NCBI GenBank assembly: GCA_010645155.1
Contig: JAAGOF010000185.1
Location: 1,194,904-1,258,903 of the forward strand
Source of the DNA: Tigriopus japonicus
Taxonomy: Eukaryota; Arthropoda; Copepoda; Harpacticoida; Harpacticidae
Direction of reading: 5' to 3'
DNA length: 64,000 nt
The notes under the pieces were generated by a model. It did no database searches and was not told the origin of the DNA. It saw only the letters and a list, made by a program, of their open reading frames with translations. This document shows, in pieces, positions 27,001 to 37,449 of this stretch; within the stretch, counting starts at the first letter, position 1; each line of letters starts with the position of its first letter. Both the position numbers and the translations under genes were made by a program.

Positions 27001-30000
27001 ATGAGATACTTGATGCCCAAATTAACACTTCACAAAGATTCCCAAACACTCCTTCACAACCTTTCAATCCTGGAAAACATCAGCCCTCAGGTAATACGAA
27101 ACAACTTAAAGACAAATGCCTTCTTTCCTCTGTCGATATCATTTGCTGCATGCAGCTTCATTTTCTCATTGAGCATTTTTTTATTCTCATAGCCTTGGTC
27201 TTAATGGACAAATTTGTAACGAACCCGTTCTAATTCATGCTTTGAACTTCTAGAATCGATGTCCAAATTGGGTGGCCAAGGAGTGTCGAAATCGGCTTTG
27301 GACAAGCTTTCCAAGACAGCGGGCCATTTGAGTCCAGAGGCATTGGTCAATGCAGCCATCGCCCAAGGTGCCAATCCTGATCAGGTGGCTCAACTGTTGG
27401 CTCAAACCGATTGCTCACAAGAAGAAGCTCAAGCTCTTAAGGCCAAGGCGGTCTTGGCAAACCTGACACCCCAATCAAAAGCACCAGGAAGCTTACCTCC
27501 ACAGAAACTGCAACACCTTTCTGAGGCAACAAAGGCACTTCCTCCAGAAGTTGCTGCACAAGTTGCTCTGAAAGAGGGTGCATCTCTTGAACAAGTTCTG
27601 CTACTGGCTCAAACTCAAGGTGCTTCAGATGCTGAGTTAAACAAAATCAAGTCCCAAATAATGGATCAAGGTCAAGTTTTGGCAGATAACTTGGGATCTA
27701 ACGGCAGCGGGCTCACGCAAAATGGGTTGGACAAAATTGCTGAAGCTACATGTTCAATGCCAATTCTAGTCGGTGTTGAGGAAGCATTGAATCAAGGCGC
27801 TTCCATTGAGCAAGCTCTTCAATTGGCTCAAGCTAATGGTGCATCAGTGAAAGAGTTGTCTCAAATTCGCTCCAAGCTAAGTGCCCAAACCAACATTGCC
27901 AAATCGTCAGCCATTGTGGATAGCATAAGAGCTGCCGTTGAGAGTGGTTCAGATCCGGCCCAAATCTTGGAAACAGCAATAGCCAATGGAGCATCAGCTA
28001 GTGAACTTTCTCAAATCCGTGCTGCCACTGTTCTTGCCCAAGGGGGCAATTTGCAAGACGTTATCAAAGAGGCCAAGGCCAATGGATCTTCACCCGAAGA
28101 TCTTGCCAACTTTATTGCTTCTGTGGCCTCCAGTGACGTGGTCAATTCCATTCAAGACATTGTGCAACAAGCCAAAGCTGGTGGAGCCTCGGAAGCAGAG
28201 GTGGCTGAAATTTTGGCCAGGGTTCAAGGTCAGCCAGAACCAAGTATTGAGGACATCATCCTAACCGCCAAGTCCAATGGAGCCTCTCCTCAACAGGTCG
28301 CTCAAATGGTGGCAAAGTCCTTTGGACAAGAGTACAAATCCCCTGATGATATCGCAAAGTTGGCTGAAAAAATAGGACTCAAACCTCAAGAAGCTTTGTT
28401 GATGCAAGCATCGATGTCGATTTCCCAAGGAGGTGACATTTTATCTGTGATACGCAAGGCCAAGGCAAATGGGGCGAGTACCAATGACATTGCCCAATTG
28501 GCCTCAGTGGCAGCGGGTCAAGAAGGGGCGAATGTGAAGGCAATCCTTCAAGCCGCTGCTGCAGAAGGTGTTCCACCCTCTGGGCTTTCTCAAATCAAAT
28601 CAATTGCCTCCGTGTCTCAAGGTGCGAATCTCAGAGATGTTTTGAAAGCTGCTAAAGCTCAAGGCGCAAGTCCGGAACACATTGCTCAAATTACTGCTGC
28701 AGCTACCACTTCTCAAGGTCTTTCGGTGAATGAGATCATGGCCATGGCACAAGAGGCTGGTTTGAAGGATAGTGATTTAGAGGTGATATCTCAATCTATG
28801 CCTCCAGACATGTTCCAAACTCAAATGGCCAAGGCTGTTTCAGCCTTGGATCAAGGTGCTGATCCGGAACGCATTCTGAAGGCCGCTCAAGATTCCGGAA
28901 TGCCACAATCTGACGTGCTCAAACTGGAAGCTAAACTGGCCATCACCCAAGGTAAATCCTTGCTTGAAGTGTTAACAAATGCCAAAGCCAATGGAGCTTC
29001 CAAGTTGGAAATGAGTCAAATCGAAGAAATGGCCAAGTCCACGACAGATCCAAACCAAATGGTGGAAGCAGTGACGGCGGGAATTCTATCACCAGCCGAT
29101 CTAGTGACTGCTTTAAGAAAATCAGATCCTACCAACCAAGAAACCTTGTTGAGAAGTGCCATTCAACAAGGTCTATCAGATTCCGATCTTTCTCAATTGG
29201 CAACCGCAGCTGGCATGTCTAGATCAGACCTTCAGAAAATGAAGACCTCGGTGAATGAAACCACAGGTCTCACTGCCAAGCAATTAGCAATGGTTAAAGC
29301 GGATGAGAAAGACGCCTCTCCCGAAAAATTGGCATTTGCAGCCATAAAAAGTGGTGCCAATATCAACCAAGCACTGGAATTGGCCAAAGCTCAAGGTGCA
29401 AGTTCAAAAGAGCTTGACACTATTCGTAGTCAAATATCCACGATGGTGACTCCAACTAGAGCTCCCATCAACAAAGGTATTTCAAAAGAGATCCTTCAAC
29501 AATTAGTTAAAACAAATGCTGAAGCTTCAGAAGAGGAACTTGCCAAACTGGTGATCGCTTTGGGAGCCACACCAGACCAGATAACCGATCTGTTATCATC
29601 CCAAGGTGTGTCTCCACACCTATTGGGCAAAATCCAATCTGATGCCCAAGCTGCCCAACAAGTCACTACCCAATTGAATAAAGGTGTCACCGCGGACAAA
29701 TTATCCCGAATCCAGAGGCGTTTGCAAGGATCTTCGCCCGCTGATTTGGTGGAGATGTCTCTTATTCAAGGCGCAAGTCCTGCTCAAATATTGGAACTCG
29801 GAAAGGCTCAAGGCTTCAATGCAAGTCAATTGAAGGAACTGCAGGGTGTGCTCCAGAAAACAGTCCAAGAAATCATCGACAACGGAGGAAATATCAACGT
29901 CCTTGGCTTGGGTGGACAGCAAAGCAACAAAGGAGAGCGTGGCAGCAAATATGAAGGTAACAATGTGGTGCAATGCCCTCTTAACTTTGACACACAACCC

Positions 30001-32396
30001 AGAACAACTTCTATTTTTGATGTTCTCGACTATTTTTGCGTGCCTAATCTACATTTCATCACTCTTTAGTCAAAGACTATGGATACCTTTTTGACACTTC
30101 TCTAAACATGGGCTCAGACGTGGACCTAGACACGATTAGATATCGGGTGGCTATGCCCATTAAAGGCAATTCCAACTCAAGCAAGGGTTTTGTTAGTAAG
30201 TTTTATGACGATGATGAGTTCCTCCATCATTGTCGACATTTGTCCTTCAATTGTGGGAATGCACTAACCTTTTAAAAAACAACCTAAACCAAAAACGCGG
30301 TGGATCAATAAAAGTACCAAAAACGATAAATGAAATGATCGCTTCATCACACTTTCACTAGCGCTTTGTCCAACAATGTAACACCGATCCTTGCTTTTTT
30401 AGTTTCTCATAGACCAAAATGGGTTTTTCAGCTTCCACAAACGCGTCTGCCCAAGCCCAAATTCAAAAGCAAGAAGAGCCTCACTTTGGTGGAATTGGAA
30501 CTTATGAAGGAGAAAGGAGGGTACAGAAACCCACTATAGAACCCGATGAGCCCATGATTCTCAGGCAAAAGTATTCGGATACGCTTAATTCCAAAACTGA
30601 TCCGAAAACTAGCCAACCATTGTACCAAGAGCCAAGAGTGGATTACAGATCCCAGAGAATTGACCAACCTCCAAGTACACAAGAGCCAAGAGTGGCTAAC
30701 AGATCCCAGAGAGTTGACCAACCTACAAGTACACAAGAGCCAAGAGTGGCTAACAGATCCCAGAGAGTTGACCAACCTCAGAGTGCTCAAGAACCCCATT
30801 CTAATCGGGCTAAGATTGTGGAGCCCAAACCGGAACCGTTTAAACCACGAGCACAACGACGAATGGAAAAAGAGGTTTCCCCAATCAAGAAAGCACGAGA
30901 GCAACTCCAACCAACAACGTCCAAACGGCCTGTTGTGGAGGAAAGAGCAGCTCCTCCACCTCCAAAAGCCCGAGAGTCGAAATATCAATACGATGAAGGT
31001 ATTACATCAAAAAAATCACTTCTCTTATATTCCTTTGTTATAATTTGCATTTTTGTTTCATTTGTTCAGAGCCTGCTCCAATCCAACACCGACGAAAACA
31101 GACCAATTATGACGATGGGTTGTCCAGCATTCGCTATCGAACTACAGCACCAATTCAATCAGATGAACCGTCATTTACTAGTAAGTGGGTTCAAATCACT
31201 CATTAAAGGAATCCTTGCAAGATTTGTACTTTTCTCTTGATATTTACCATGTGTGAATAATTTGTTATGCTTCACTTATAGGTTCCTACATCCCAACGCA
31301 ATACTCTGGCCTTGACAAGAGCCTCACTGCCAGAAAAAGGTCTCGATTCCAACCTTCATTTGACAGCGGTAAGCGTTGACCTCTATTAGGTAAGCCTCAA
31401 ATTACAGTGGCTTTTTTTCTTTACTAGGTAATAAGGGAATGTCTGACGAGGAAATTAACCAACTAATGCAAGTTTTTAAGCAAGAAGGTAAGTCAAAAGA
31501 TTTAGGAAGGTTAAAATCCCCGATCCTAAACACGCTTCGACCATGAAACTTTTTGACCCTATGACCAAAAGACTCAAAAAATGGTTAATGCATTCAAGGT
31601 CAGACATGCCCAGATTTGCTTGATGCTTTCAGGAATTCTAATATCCAAGGATGGAGTCACAAAGTTCCGAACATCAGATGATATGAATGAAACGATGGAT
31701 GACACAGCTTTTGAAAAAGCCTTGGCCGAATTCAATTCAAGGGAACACTCGAAGAGTAAGATTCACTTCCACTAGCTACTTTTTCCCCTAAAATCAAATA
31801 TAAAAAAATTGCAGTTTCGGAGGAAAGTCAGAAGCTTCTGATGCAGATGTTCGAATCCCAGACCGACAACATTGCTGCCATTCGAGAGCGTCTGAAGGCA
31901 GTTCAAGAACAAGGCATGTCTTCCATCCGGACTCGATCCTACGATTTACCTTCCGCCGTAGACTACAGTGCTTATGGAACAGGAAAATCCACCTATGTTC
32001 CAATGGCGTCATCTTCCAGAGATTTCAGGAGTCCTGAACCCCAAATAGTCCAAAGAGGTCCAAGGCAACGTCGCATAGTACCCCCTACAGACTCCTCAGA
32101 CTACAAACCGAAGTCTTGGAGAGATATGATCGACTTACCCGAGTACAGATCAAACAGGAATCAGATTCCTTACGATGTCGGAGTTCCACGGTTGCCACGG
32201 ACCCGAACTCCCACACCTGTCCGCACTCTAACCAATGGAGACCCATATTCGTCCAAAACTAACTATACACCCACTTATGTTCCAAGAAACTACAGAAATA
32301 GTAGCCCTGGTCTGGCGTCCCGTCCGGCAACTCCTGGTTTAGCGACAGCTGAAACTCGCCCGTCAAGAGACACATTGCAGACAGGGTACAAAAAAA
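6085..32396 (+). CDS. Giant helical-repeat protein, at least 21 exons, family not recognised
   Basis: Exons by splice-site and frame: 6085-6726, 7120-7314, 7478-7616, 13633-13797, 18183-18401, 20029-20194, 22534-22781, 23185-23394, 23467-23601, 23662-23847, 24703-24816, 24882-24965, 25087-27090, 27254-29956, 30070-30195, 30432-30998, 31070-31180, 31282-31368, 31428-31487, 31633-31755, 31815-32396, then an uncertain tail. They encode about 2,955 residues in one frame. Introns 1-2 are phase 0, intron 6 is phase 2, and all others are phase 1. There is no signal peptide or membrane segment. The N terminus is basic (RRGRKKRKGQ), suggesting an intracellular protein. From about residue 205 a degenerate repeat of helix, GAS-type turn and helix recurs (INAGATIEEV, VRRGAQARHVAEV, MKTGASLEIV). 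It becomes dense in exons 13-14. After residue 2404 the protein turns basic, proline-rich and low in complexity. A large scaffold or filament-associated protein is a guess only. Confidence 0.8.
7617..13632. other. Intron 3 of the giant gene (6 kb)
   Basis: No supported gene lies inside. It contains a short GA-rich run near 9904-9925 and the foldback MITE at 10782-11227. Open frames such as the one at 11346-11750 start at non-ATG codons or have no recognisable protein signature. Confidence 0.6.
10782..11227. mobile_element. Foldback MITE, copy A (446 bp)
   Basis: The element is close to a full-length palindrome. Its ends are CAACAAGCAC and GTGCTACTTG, and the inner arm GGAATCATGGAGTGGGAGG is repeated inverted on the right as CCTCCCACTTCATGATTTCC. 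The centre holds a tight hairpin, GTGGTAATCGTTTTACCAC, flanked by CCCTTTT and AAAAGGG. A 7-bp target duplication, ACTATAC, lies at 10775-10781 and 11228-11234. A sister copy is at 43631-44080. No transposase is encoded, so it is non-autonomous. The superfamily is not certain; 7-8 bp duplications would suit hAT or a relative. Confidence 0.88.
13798..18182. other. Intron 4 of the giant gene (4.4 kb)
   Basis: It is AT-rich and has no supported gene. Open frames inside are short and lack recognisable domains. Confidence 0.55.
18871..19150. repeat. Imperfect direct repeat pair in intron 5 of the giant gene
   Basis: About 100 bases at 18871-18970 recur with many changes at 19054-19150. Shared blocks include GAGTA followed by CTTTTGACA or CTCTTGACA, CAACTGCTG, a GGGAG block and TAATCTGACTTG. 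Similar GAGTATACT/AAGTACTC words scatter through 18770-19150. It is a degenerate local repeat of unknown origin. Confidence 0.45.
20195..22533. other. Intron 6 of the giant gene (2.3 kb, phase 2) with a dispersed-repeat copy
   Basis: The stretch 21460-21790 is related to 2920-3380. The open frame at 21318-21683 overlaps it and is probably repeat-derived rather than a gene. No other feature was seen. Confidence 0.45.
23467..23847 (+). CDS. Giant gene exons 9-10: paired SRRGSF exons
   Basis: Exon 9 (23467-23601) and exon 10 (23662-23847) are adjacent, separated by a 60-base intron, and both start and end in phase 1. Each carries a serine-rich SSRRGSF sequence (DSSRRGSFVGNG in exon 9, ASSSRRGSFMSTE in exon 10) matching the R-R-x-S consensus for basophilic kinases such as PKA. 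Exon 10 ends in an acidic tract, EDDSDEDE. The pair may be an exon duplication and looks like a disordered, phosphorylatable linker between the N-terminal helical part and the larger repeat exons. Confidence 0.7.
23896..24442. mobile_element. hAT-type MITE (547 bp) in intron 10 of the giant gene
   Basis: Ends are TAGGGCCC and GGGCCCTA, with further terminal similarity (AGAAATA on the left, GAATATTTTTCC on the right, read inverted). An exact 8-bp target duplication, GTTATGAA, lies at 23888-23895 and 24443-24450. Termini beginning TAGGG with 8-bp duplications are typical of hAT elements. There is no transposase frame. A truncated relative is at 37038-37449. Confidence 0.88.
25087..27090 (+). 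CDS. Giant gene exon 13: 668-residue exon with a duplicated module
   Basis: This single exon covers about residues 835-1502. It contains two copies of a module of about 220 residues. Copy 1 runs from SDIDYEAMLAMMDTLD through a lysine run, MLSKMMKGGARG, KRMKRVGKVDKR and EATKKWQAP. Copy 2 has QYQQMLEMMALLDEG, a lysine run, MLSKMMQGGVRG, KRLKRVGKIDKR and EATRKWQGL. Each is followed by GAS-type helical repeats (SGSSAEELEQAAIAAGL, TGADPRVLEEAAMASGL). The second half is less ordered and rich in Ser, Gln and Asn. The conserved charged box KR-x-KRVGK-x-DKR may be a binding site, which is an inference from its conservation between copies. Confidence 0.75.
27254..29956 (+). CDS. Giant gene exon 14: about 900 residues of ANGAS helical repeats
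   Basis: This exon covers about residues 1503-2403 and is almost wholly repeats of roughly 30-40 residues. The core is A-K/Q-A-N/Q-G-A-S-x-x-E/Q-L/I-x-Q-I. At least twelve copies can be read, for example AQANGASVKELSQIRS, AIANGASASELSQIRA, AKSNGASPQQVAQMVA, AKANGASTNDIAQLAS, AKAQGASPEHIAQITA and AKAQGASSKELDTIRS. Copies are separated by leucine- and alanine-rich helices of the type QGxxLxxVLxxAKA. The pattern predicts a long alpha-solenoid or rod. Cysteine is rare and there are no catalytic-looking motifs. I cannot match the repeat to a named family. Confidence 0.78.
30432..32396 (+). CDS. Giant gene exons 16-21: disordered, proline- and arginine-rich C-terminal region
   Basis: Six exons, all symmetric in phase 1, encode about 510 residues. 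Exon 16 holds three tandem 18-residue repeats (EPRVxxRSQRxDQPxST) and a proline-rich end. Exon 17 carries SSIRYRTTAPI, close to TIRYRVAMPI in exon 15. Exons 18-20 are short (87, 60 and 123 bases). Exon 21 opens with a helical segment (SQKLLMQMFESQ to RLKAVQEQ) and continues with basic Tyr/Pro/Arg-rich sequence ending in TGYKK. The acceptor of exon 16 was set at 30432 because an earlier AG leads to a stop in phase 1. Confidence 0.7.
30626..30787 (+). repeat. Coding minisatellite: three tandem 54-bp units in exon 16 of the giant gene
   Basis: Units begin at 30626, 30680 and 30734 with CAAGAGCCAAGAGTGG and keep the reading frame (18 residues each). Copies 2 and 3 are almost identical, while copy 1 differs at several bases, so the last duplication looks recent. 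Confidence 0.85.
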
Positions 32397-32750
32397 GTGA
32401 GTGGACAATTTCGTCACGTTACATTTGTCTTCTACGTCTATCTTTTCTTTCGCATGAGTCATGTAATAATCTCTTTCTAGCGTTTTGAGAGGTTTTTTTC
32501 CAACTCAAAACACCTCAATTAATCACTTGAGCTCTTGCCGATTCCAATGCATGATTATGTCAATGGCTTTGTCTAAAACTAAATTCCAAAGCTCTCTCAA
32601 CCTCAAAACTTAAATGAATATCGCAATTCTAATAATGACTCTGCCGCTGGAGCATGGCTTCTGTGAACGTCCCTAATGATTTTTTCTCTCCAAACCTCTC
32701 AAGGACCATATTGGTGTCTTTTTGAAAGCGCTTCTCGCTCCCTGACCAGG

Positions 32751-33249
32751 TTCCTTAACATTCCAGAAGATGACCTCGTACGGTATCGCAAAAGTAAGTA
32801 CAAACTTAAAAAGGTGACAATCTTTGGTTAGATTTTGGAGGAAATGTTTCATTTTTTATTCCTGAAATTCAGAGTTTCAAATGATAAATGATGAAATTCA
32901 GATTGATGGCAAATCAAATGCGAGTACAACTGCAATGACGCCAGATAGTTGTCTTTATTAAAAACAAAAATTATTCAGGTCTTTCAGCTTTTGATGATTT
33001 CCCTGTTCGGAATTTCATTTTTTATGAAAACGTTCATTATCTCATAAGAAAAAATCCTCAAAAAGAACAAACAAAGGAAAAAACAAAAATTATTCAGGTC
33101 TTTCAGCTTTTGATGATTTCCCTGTTCGGAATTTCATTTTTTATGAAAACGTTCATTATCTCATAAGAAAAAATGCTCAAAAGGATGCTCAAAGCTCTGA
33201 AGAATCACCTTTCCTTAGGGCTGGTCTACACATGAAACATTTTGGGTAG
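32751..33249 (+). CDS. Uncertain 3' end of the giant gene
   Basis: After the phase-1 donor at 32397, two competing acceptors lie at 32751 and 32767. The second gives a 27-base phase-1 exon encoding K-DDLVRYRK, echoing the RYR motif of exons 15 and 17. It is followed by gtaagt at about 32794, or reads through to a TAG at 32829-32831. Further on, duplicated segments with acceptors before 32979 and 33098 open a phase-1 frame beginning SLSAFDDFPVRNFIFYENV. The second copy runs in frame to a TAG at 33247-33249, inside a transposon end. Which terminal exon is used cannot be settled by reading. Confidence 0.3.
32961..33183. repeat. Tandem duplication, two 104-bp copies at a 119-bp period
   Basis: Copies 32961-33064 and 33080-33183 are nearly identical (one clear substitution, AATCCTCAA versus AATGCTCAA). 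Each holds a possible acceptor, ATTATTCAG. The duplication may be of a terminal exon of the giant gene. Confidence 0.85.
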
Positions 33250-34196
33250 ATTATTTGTCAAATATTCCGAAAATGTTTGGTGTTTGCCAAATGTTTCCTT
33301 TATGTTGCTTCTACACGTGAACGTGCAGTTTGTCAAATATTTTTTCCCTTGGTCAAAGTGTTGCCCATTTATTCAAATTGTTTCGAACTGGCACTGCCAA
33401 ATACTGTATGAAAACCAGTCACCTTTAGCAGAGTCCCGTAATCTAGAAAGTGAATTGTATACTGTCACGTAAGTATATGACTCGTATGAAGTATATCACG
33501 TGAGTATATTGTCAGGTTTTAACGACATTTTTTACTCAATCTTGCTTTCTGCCCAAGGCTTTTTTCTTTCCTTCAGTTTCATTTAATTTGGATGGAAAGT
33601 CTTAGGCATGACGCCACGCTATGGACTTTGACAAAATCTGCTGTCATTTTCAGTCCTTTTCTTGTCCCCCCCCTCAACCATTTTAAGACCTCTACTCTCC
33701 ACTGGCATTTCGTTTTGTCGAGTTGGGTTTAGGTAAACATTGGCAGTCATAACTGCCACTTGGCAACGTTGCTACCTTGTAAACTCCTCCGAACCTGTCA
33801 GTTGCCGCATTTGAGACGTGACCAGTTTATAACACTACCAACTGATTATCGATGACTTTTGATGTCGTCCATTTCCGTGAATCCTTGCAATCTTTCACAA
33901 ATGACGTTCAATTTTGGTGATCTTGATGCCAAAAGTTAGAGGATTAATATTTTCTCCTTCAATCCGTTCATTTGAAACTTTTTACTTCACAATAATCGTT
34001 TCGTGATTGGATACCCTGCATGCATCGATGTGTATTTCGATTGTCGACGAGACAAAGTTAGCCTAAGGACAAATAATTTTTCAACATGTTCAAAGTCAGA
34101 AATATTTGACAAACACAAAATAATATTTGCGATCAAGCTAATTTTGTCTTGGATTTGACCAAATATTTGCCGTTTTGTTTCACGTGTAGACCAGCC
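33218..34196. mobile_element. Non-autonomous DNA transposon with TTA duplication (979 bp)
   Basis: Terminal inverted repeats are GGGCTGGTCTACACATGAAAC on the left and GTTTCACGTGTAGACCAGCC on the right, matching over about 20 bases. TTA lies at 33215-33217 and 34197-34199. A 3-bp TTA duplication suggests the PIF/Harbinger group, although a TTAA-type (piggyBac) reading is possible because the right flank is TTAA and the left is TTAG. Subterminal TTTGTCAAATATT and AATATTTGACAAA words are also inverted. No transposase is visible. Confidence 0.8.
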
Positions 34197-34199
34197 TTA

Positions 34200-37037
34200 A
34201 TCTGCCCTCGATCAAAACTTTCGAACGGTCAGTTGCTTCGCGACAAACGATCGAGAAGAAGATACGATCGCAGAATTTTAGTGAAACAACAAGTCACCAG
34301 AGGCCACAAACGAGCTAAGGGGGAAACAAACAGGTCCAGCTGATGTTTACTTAGCTTCCCTCATTGGCAAGTTGAAGTAGCCCTAGCTGATTTCGGGCCG
34401 GCGCGAGAGCGCTTGAAAATTCAAAACATCGTTATCGAGTGATTGCTGTTCATCCGCTCGTTGATTTAGGGTGATGTGGTGAAAAGTTGGGCCAAATTTT
34501 GACGAATTTCTGTAAAATGGGTTGATGAAGGCTTCCAGATGGGGAGAAAGACCTAGAGACTTTCAGTATAGACTTTCAGTTATGTGTTATGAAATTAGAG
34601 AAAGAGAGAAACAGTATTGAAATGTACTGTGCTTATCATTAAACAAAAGTGAACAATCGTTGGATCTGATGAAGGCTGTCAAAAGATAAAACCAAACAAA
34701 ACGGAATGAAAGCAAATTAAAGCTCATACCTAGTTCTGTTTTGTTTCGGAAATGATTTTTCTACCACATTTGGTGCTTGAAATTTGCAATACACCATTTT
34801 AACTTGTGACTGAGTAGGATAATAATGAGATATAATATAAGAGTCATGAATTGGGCAAGGAACAAAAGCAAAGAGCAAAAATCTGAACTTTTGAAAAGAT
34901 AATTGTTTGAAACAACTTAGTTTTCTCAAAATTTAAATTGAATAGAAACTAGACAAATGATGAAATAGAATGACGAATTGCTTGCTCATCCATGTCCCAT
35001 GCCTGTCTCGTCGCAATAATTTGTAGACTTCAATATACTTTTTCTGTGCAAATTGGTACACCCATCTTGAGACTATTAAATGAGAAAGTTAGCCTTGTTC
35101 TTCATGAAAGCGAATCAAAATATGTCCTTTGTAGCCATAACTGATTTTAATGTTTTTAGGCAATATGTAAGGATAACCTTTGCACAATCTGTTGCTTCAT
35201 TTTTGTTGGTTTCAAACTTGTTTTTTTACATATGAGAGGCTAATAATTGAGCAATGATTCTATCTTAATGCAACTTAAGTAAAAAAGACAAGTTCTTGAT
35301 AATAATTGCAAATATGTGCAATATTTTGTCTGAAAATATATATCAAGAAAATGAAGATCCTGGTGTGAAATGCCATTTTCATTATGTGCTTTCATGTGGT
35401 TTGAGAACAATTGAGTAGAGACAAAAAGCATTTGATAATTAATGCGAACTTCATTTACAGTAAGAAGCATGGTTGTTACATTGACCCTCAATGAAAATCA
35501 TGTTAAAGTTGACATGTAAAATGCCTTGTTGAGATTACTTAGTGATAAAGAATGTGAACTAAGAATGCTGGGGTGGAAATTAAACCAAAAGAAATGGAAT
35601 ACGTGTTCCCCAACATTGGAAATTTAGCATGAAGTTTTAGCTTTGAGTAATATCAGCACCATGAAGGTTGTAAACTAACTATAAAACACCAAAGAAAACC
35701 CCCCTTCCCACCATATTTAAACATTAAACACGTACATACATACTTGCGACTTTTGATCTGGAAGTTACTTAGATAGTTTTTAGGAACCACATCATTAACA
35801 TAATCTGGAACTTGTTTATCATGACTATTTCTCAAACATTTATTTTCTAGGACTCTGTTATTGACATAAGTTACTTGTTATATATCAATTACAGCAATTA
35901 CTGGTGACGTCATCATTTTTGGCGGGAAAAAAAGTTTGGATCACCTGTGTTTCTGATGAGCGTGCGAGGTAACTAAAACAAAGGTTTAGGCCTGGTAATT
36001 GCATCAATGCCTTTCTTATCTACACAACTTGAAGTTGAAATAGCAATTCTTGAAATTGTTTTAGCAAAAAAGTATGTTTTGTTGCTTTTATCTAAAATTT
36101 CGGTACATAAGTTGAGAGGGTTCTTCCGAATTTTGAAATTAGGAATGCCCGACTTTGAATAACAAGATGGCCAGAGGAGATCGGTTCATAGGGCAACTAA
36201 ACCTAAAAACAAATATTTTGTTCAATTGAAGGCTTCCAATTTCTCCATTTGTTTTCAAATTACTTTGCAATACTTCTCAACCACGCCATATGCAACATTT
36301 TTCGAAAATCTGACCCTTGAAAACTGAGACTTTTTTTTGGCAAGCCTACACTGCTTACAGCAGCAGGGACCTATGTTACGAAACATTTTGACCGACCGGA
36401 CGTACGCAATTTTGGTGACCTCCGCACAATTTGTCCTGATCCGCAGAGTTTTCAATGTTATGAACAAATTTACGAGTGTCCGACTCGCAAATGTCCGGAG
36501 AAAATTTACGAGTCAAGGAGGTGCGTAAATTTTGTGCGTACTGGACATTTTGAGATAGGAGGTTTCAGAAAGTGTCTGTTTTTGTACAAATTTGTCTGAA
36601 AAAAGCCAAACTTTCACGACATGAATCATTCTGAAGTCGGCAAATAAGACCATTTTTGGCATTTTGCCCATAAATGTTAATCACAAAATTATTTTTCATC
36701 AAAAGTAAAAGAACGCAACGAAAAACTCAAGTAATGAATGAAAATTTTACTTTTTTTTAATACTTTACAGATAATCTCGAATTATAAACACTTTTTATTG
36801 AGTTTTGGGATATGAAATATTAGGTGATGAGAAAAGGGCGAATCTGACATCAGTTTTCACTCTTTGAGTCGATTTTTTTTCAAAAATCACATTTTGGGGC
36901 GTTTTTATTGCTTGTTTCCGGTAATTTTTCACTTTAAAGGGCACTTTTTTACTTTTAGAGGTATTTTTCTAAATATAATTTTTTTCTGTTTGCTGGCTTT
37001 GAAGAGTAACCAACTTCGTGGAGATATTGATGATGAC
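34200..37037. other. Intergenic, AT-rich, nothing supported
   Basis: Open frames here are short, begin at various codons and carry no recognised domain. No RNA gene was seen. Confidence 0.5.
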
Positions 37038-37449
37038 TAGGGCACGGAAATAAGTTTCTTAAAATATAAAATATTTCAAAAAATCTTCTCCCTTTTTGCT
37101 CGATTTTTTTTAAATACTTGGCTGTTTTAAGGAACAATTAAATATTTTCTCGAATATTTTAGTCAGAAAAAAATATCAGACAAATTGACGAAAATAAATG
37201 AATGACCAATGCTCAAGAGAATGAAAATGAAACCAAAATACAAAAATGACATTTTCGCTAAAATTGGACATTCACGACCAAAACTACTCGCATACACGGA
37301 AAAACTGCGCCATCTATTGAGGCAAATTGAAAATTGTATTTTATAATCATTTCACATCTCAGGTATGCCTCTAAACACGGTCAAATGCATCAAATTCACC
37401 AAAAATAAATTTTGAAAATTGGTACACACAGACAAATATGCCAAATAAT
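37038..37449. mobile_element. Truncated hAT-type MITE, relative of the 23896 element
   Basis: It starts TAGGGCACGGAAATAAG and is collinear with 23896-24310. Shared blocks include GGCTGTTTTAAGGAA, AATATTTTCTCGAATAT, ATGAATGACCAATGCTCAA and CTGCGCCATCTATTGAGGC. It stops where the 962-bp element begins at 37450. Its right half and right target duplication are missing from the following sequence. Confidence 0.8.
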
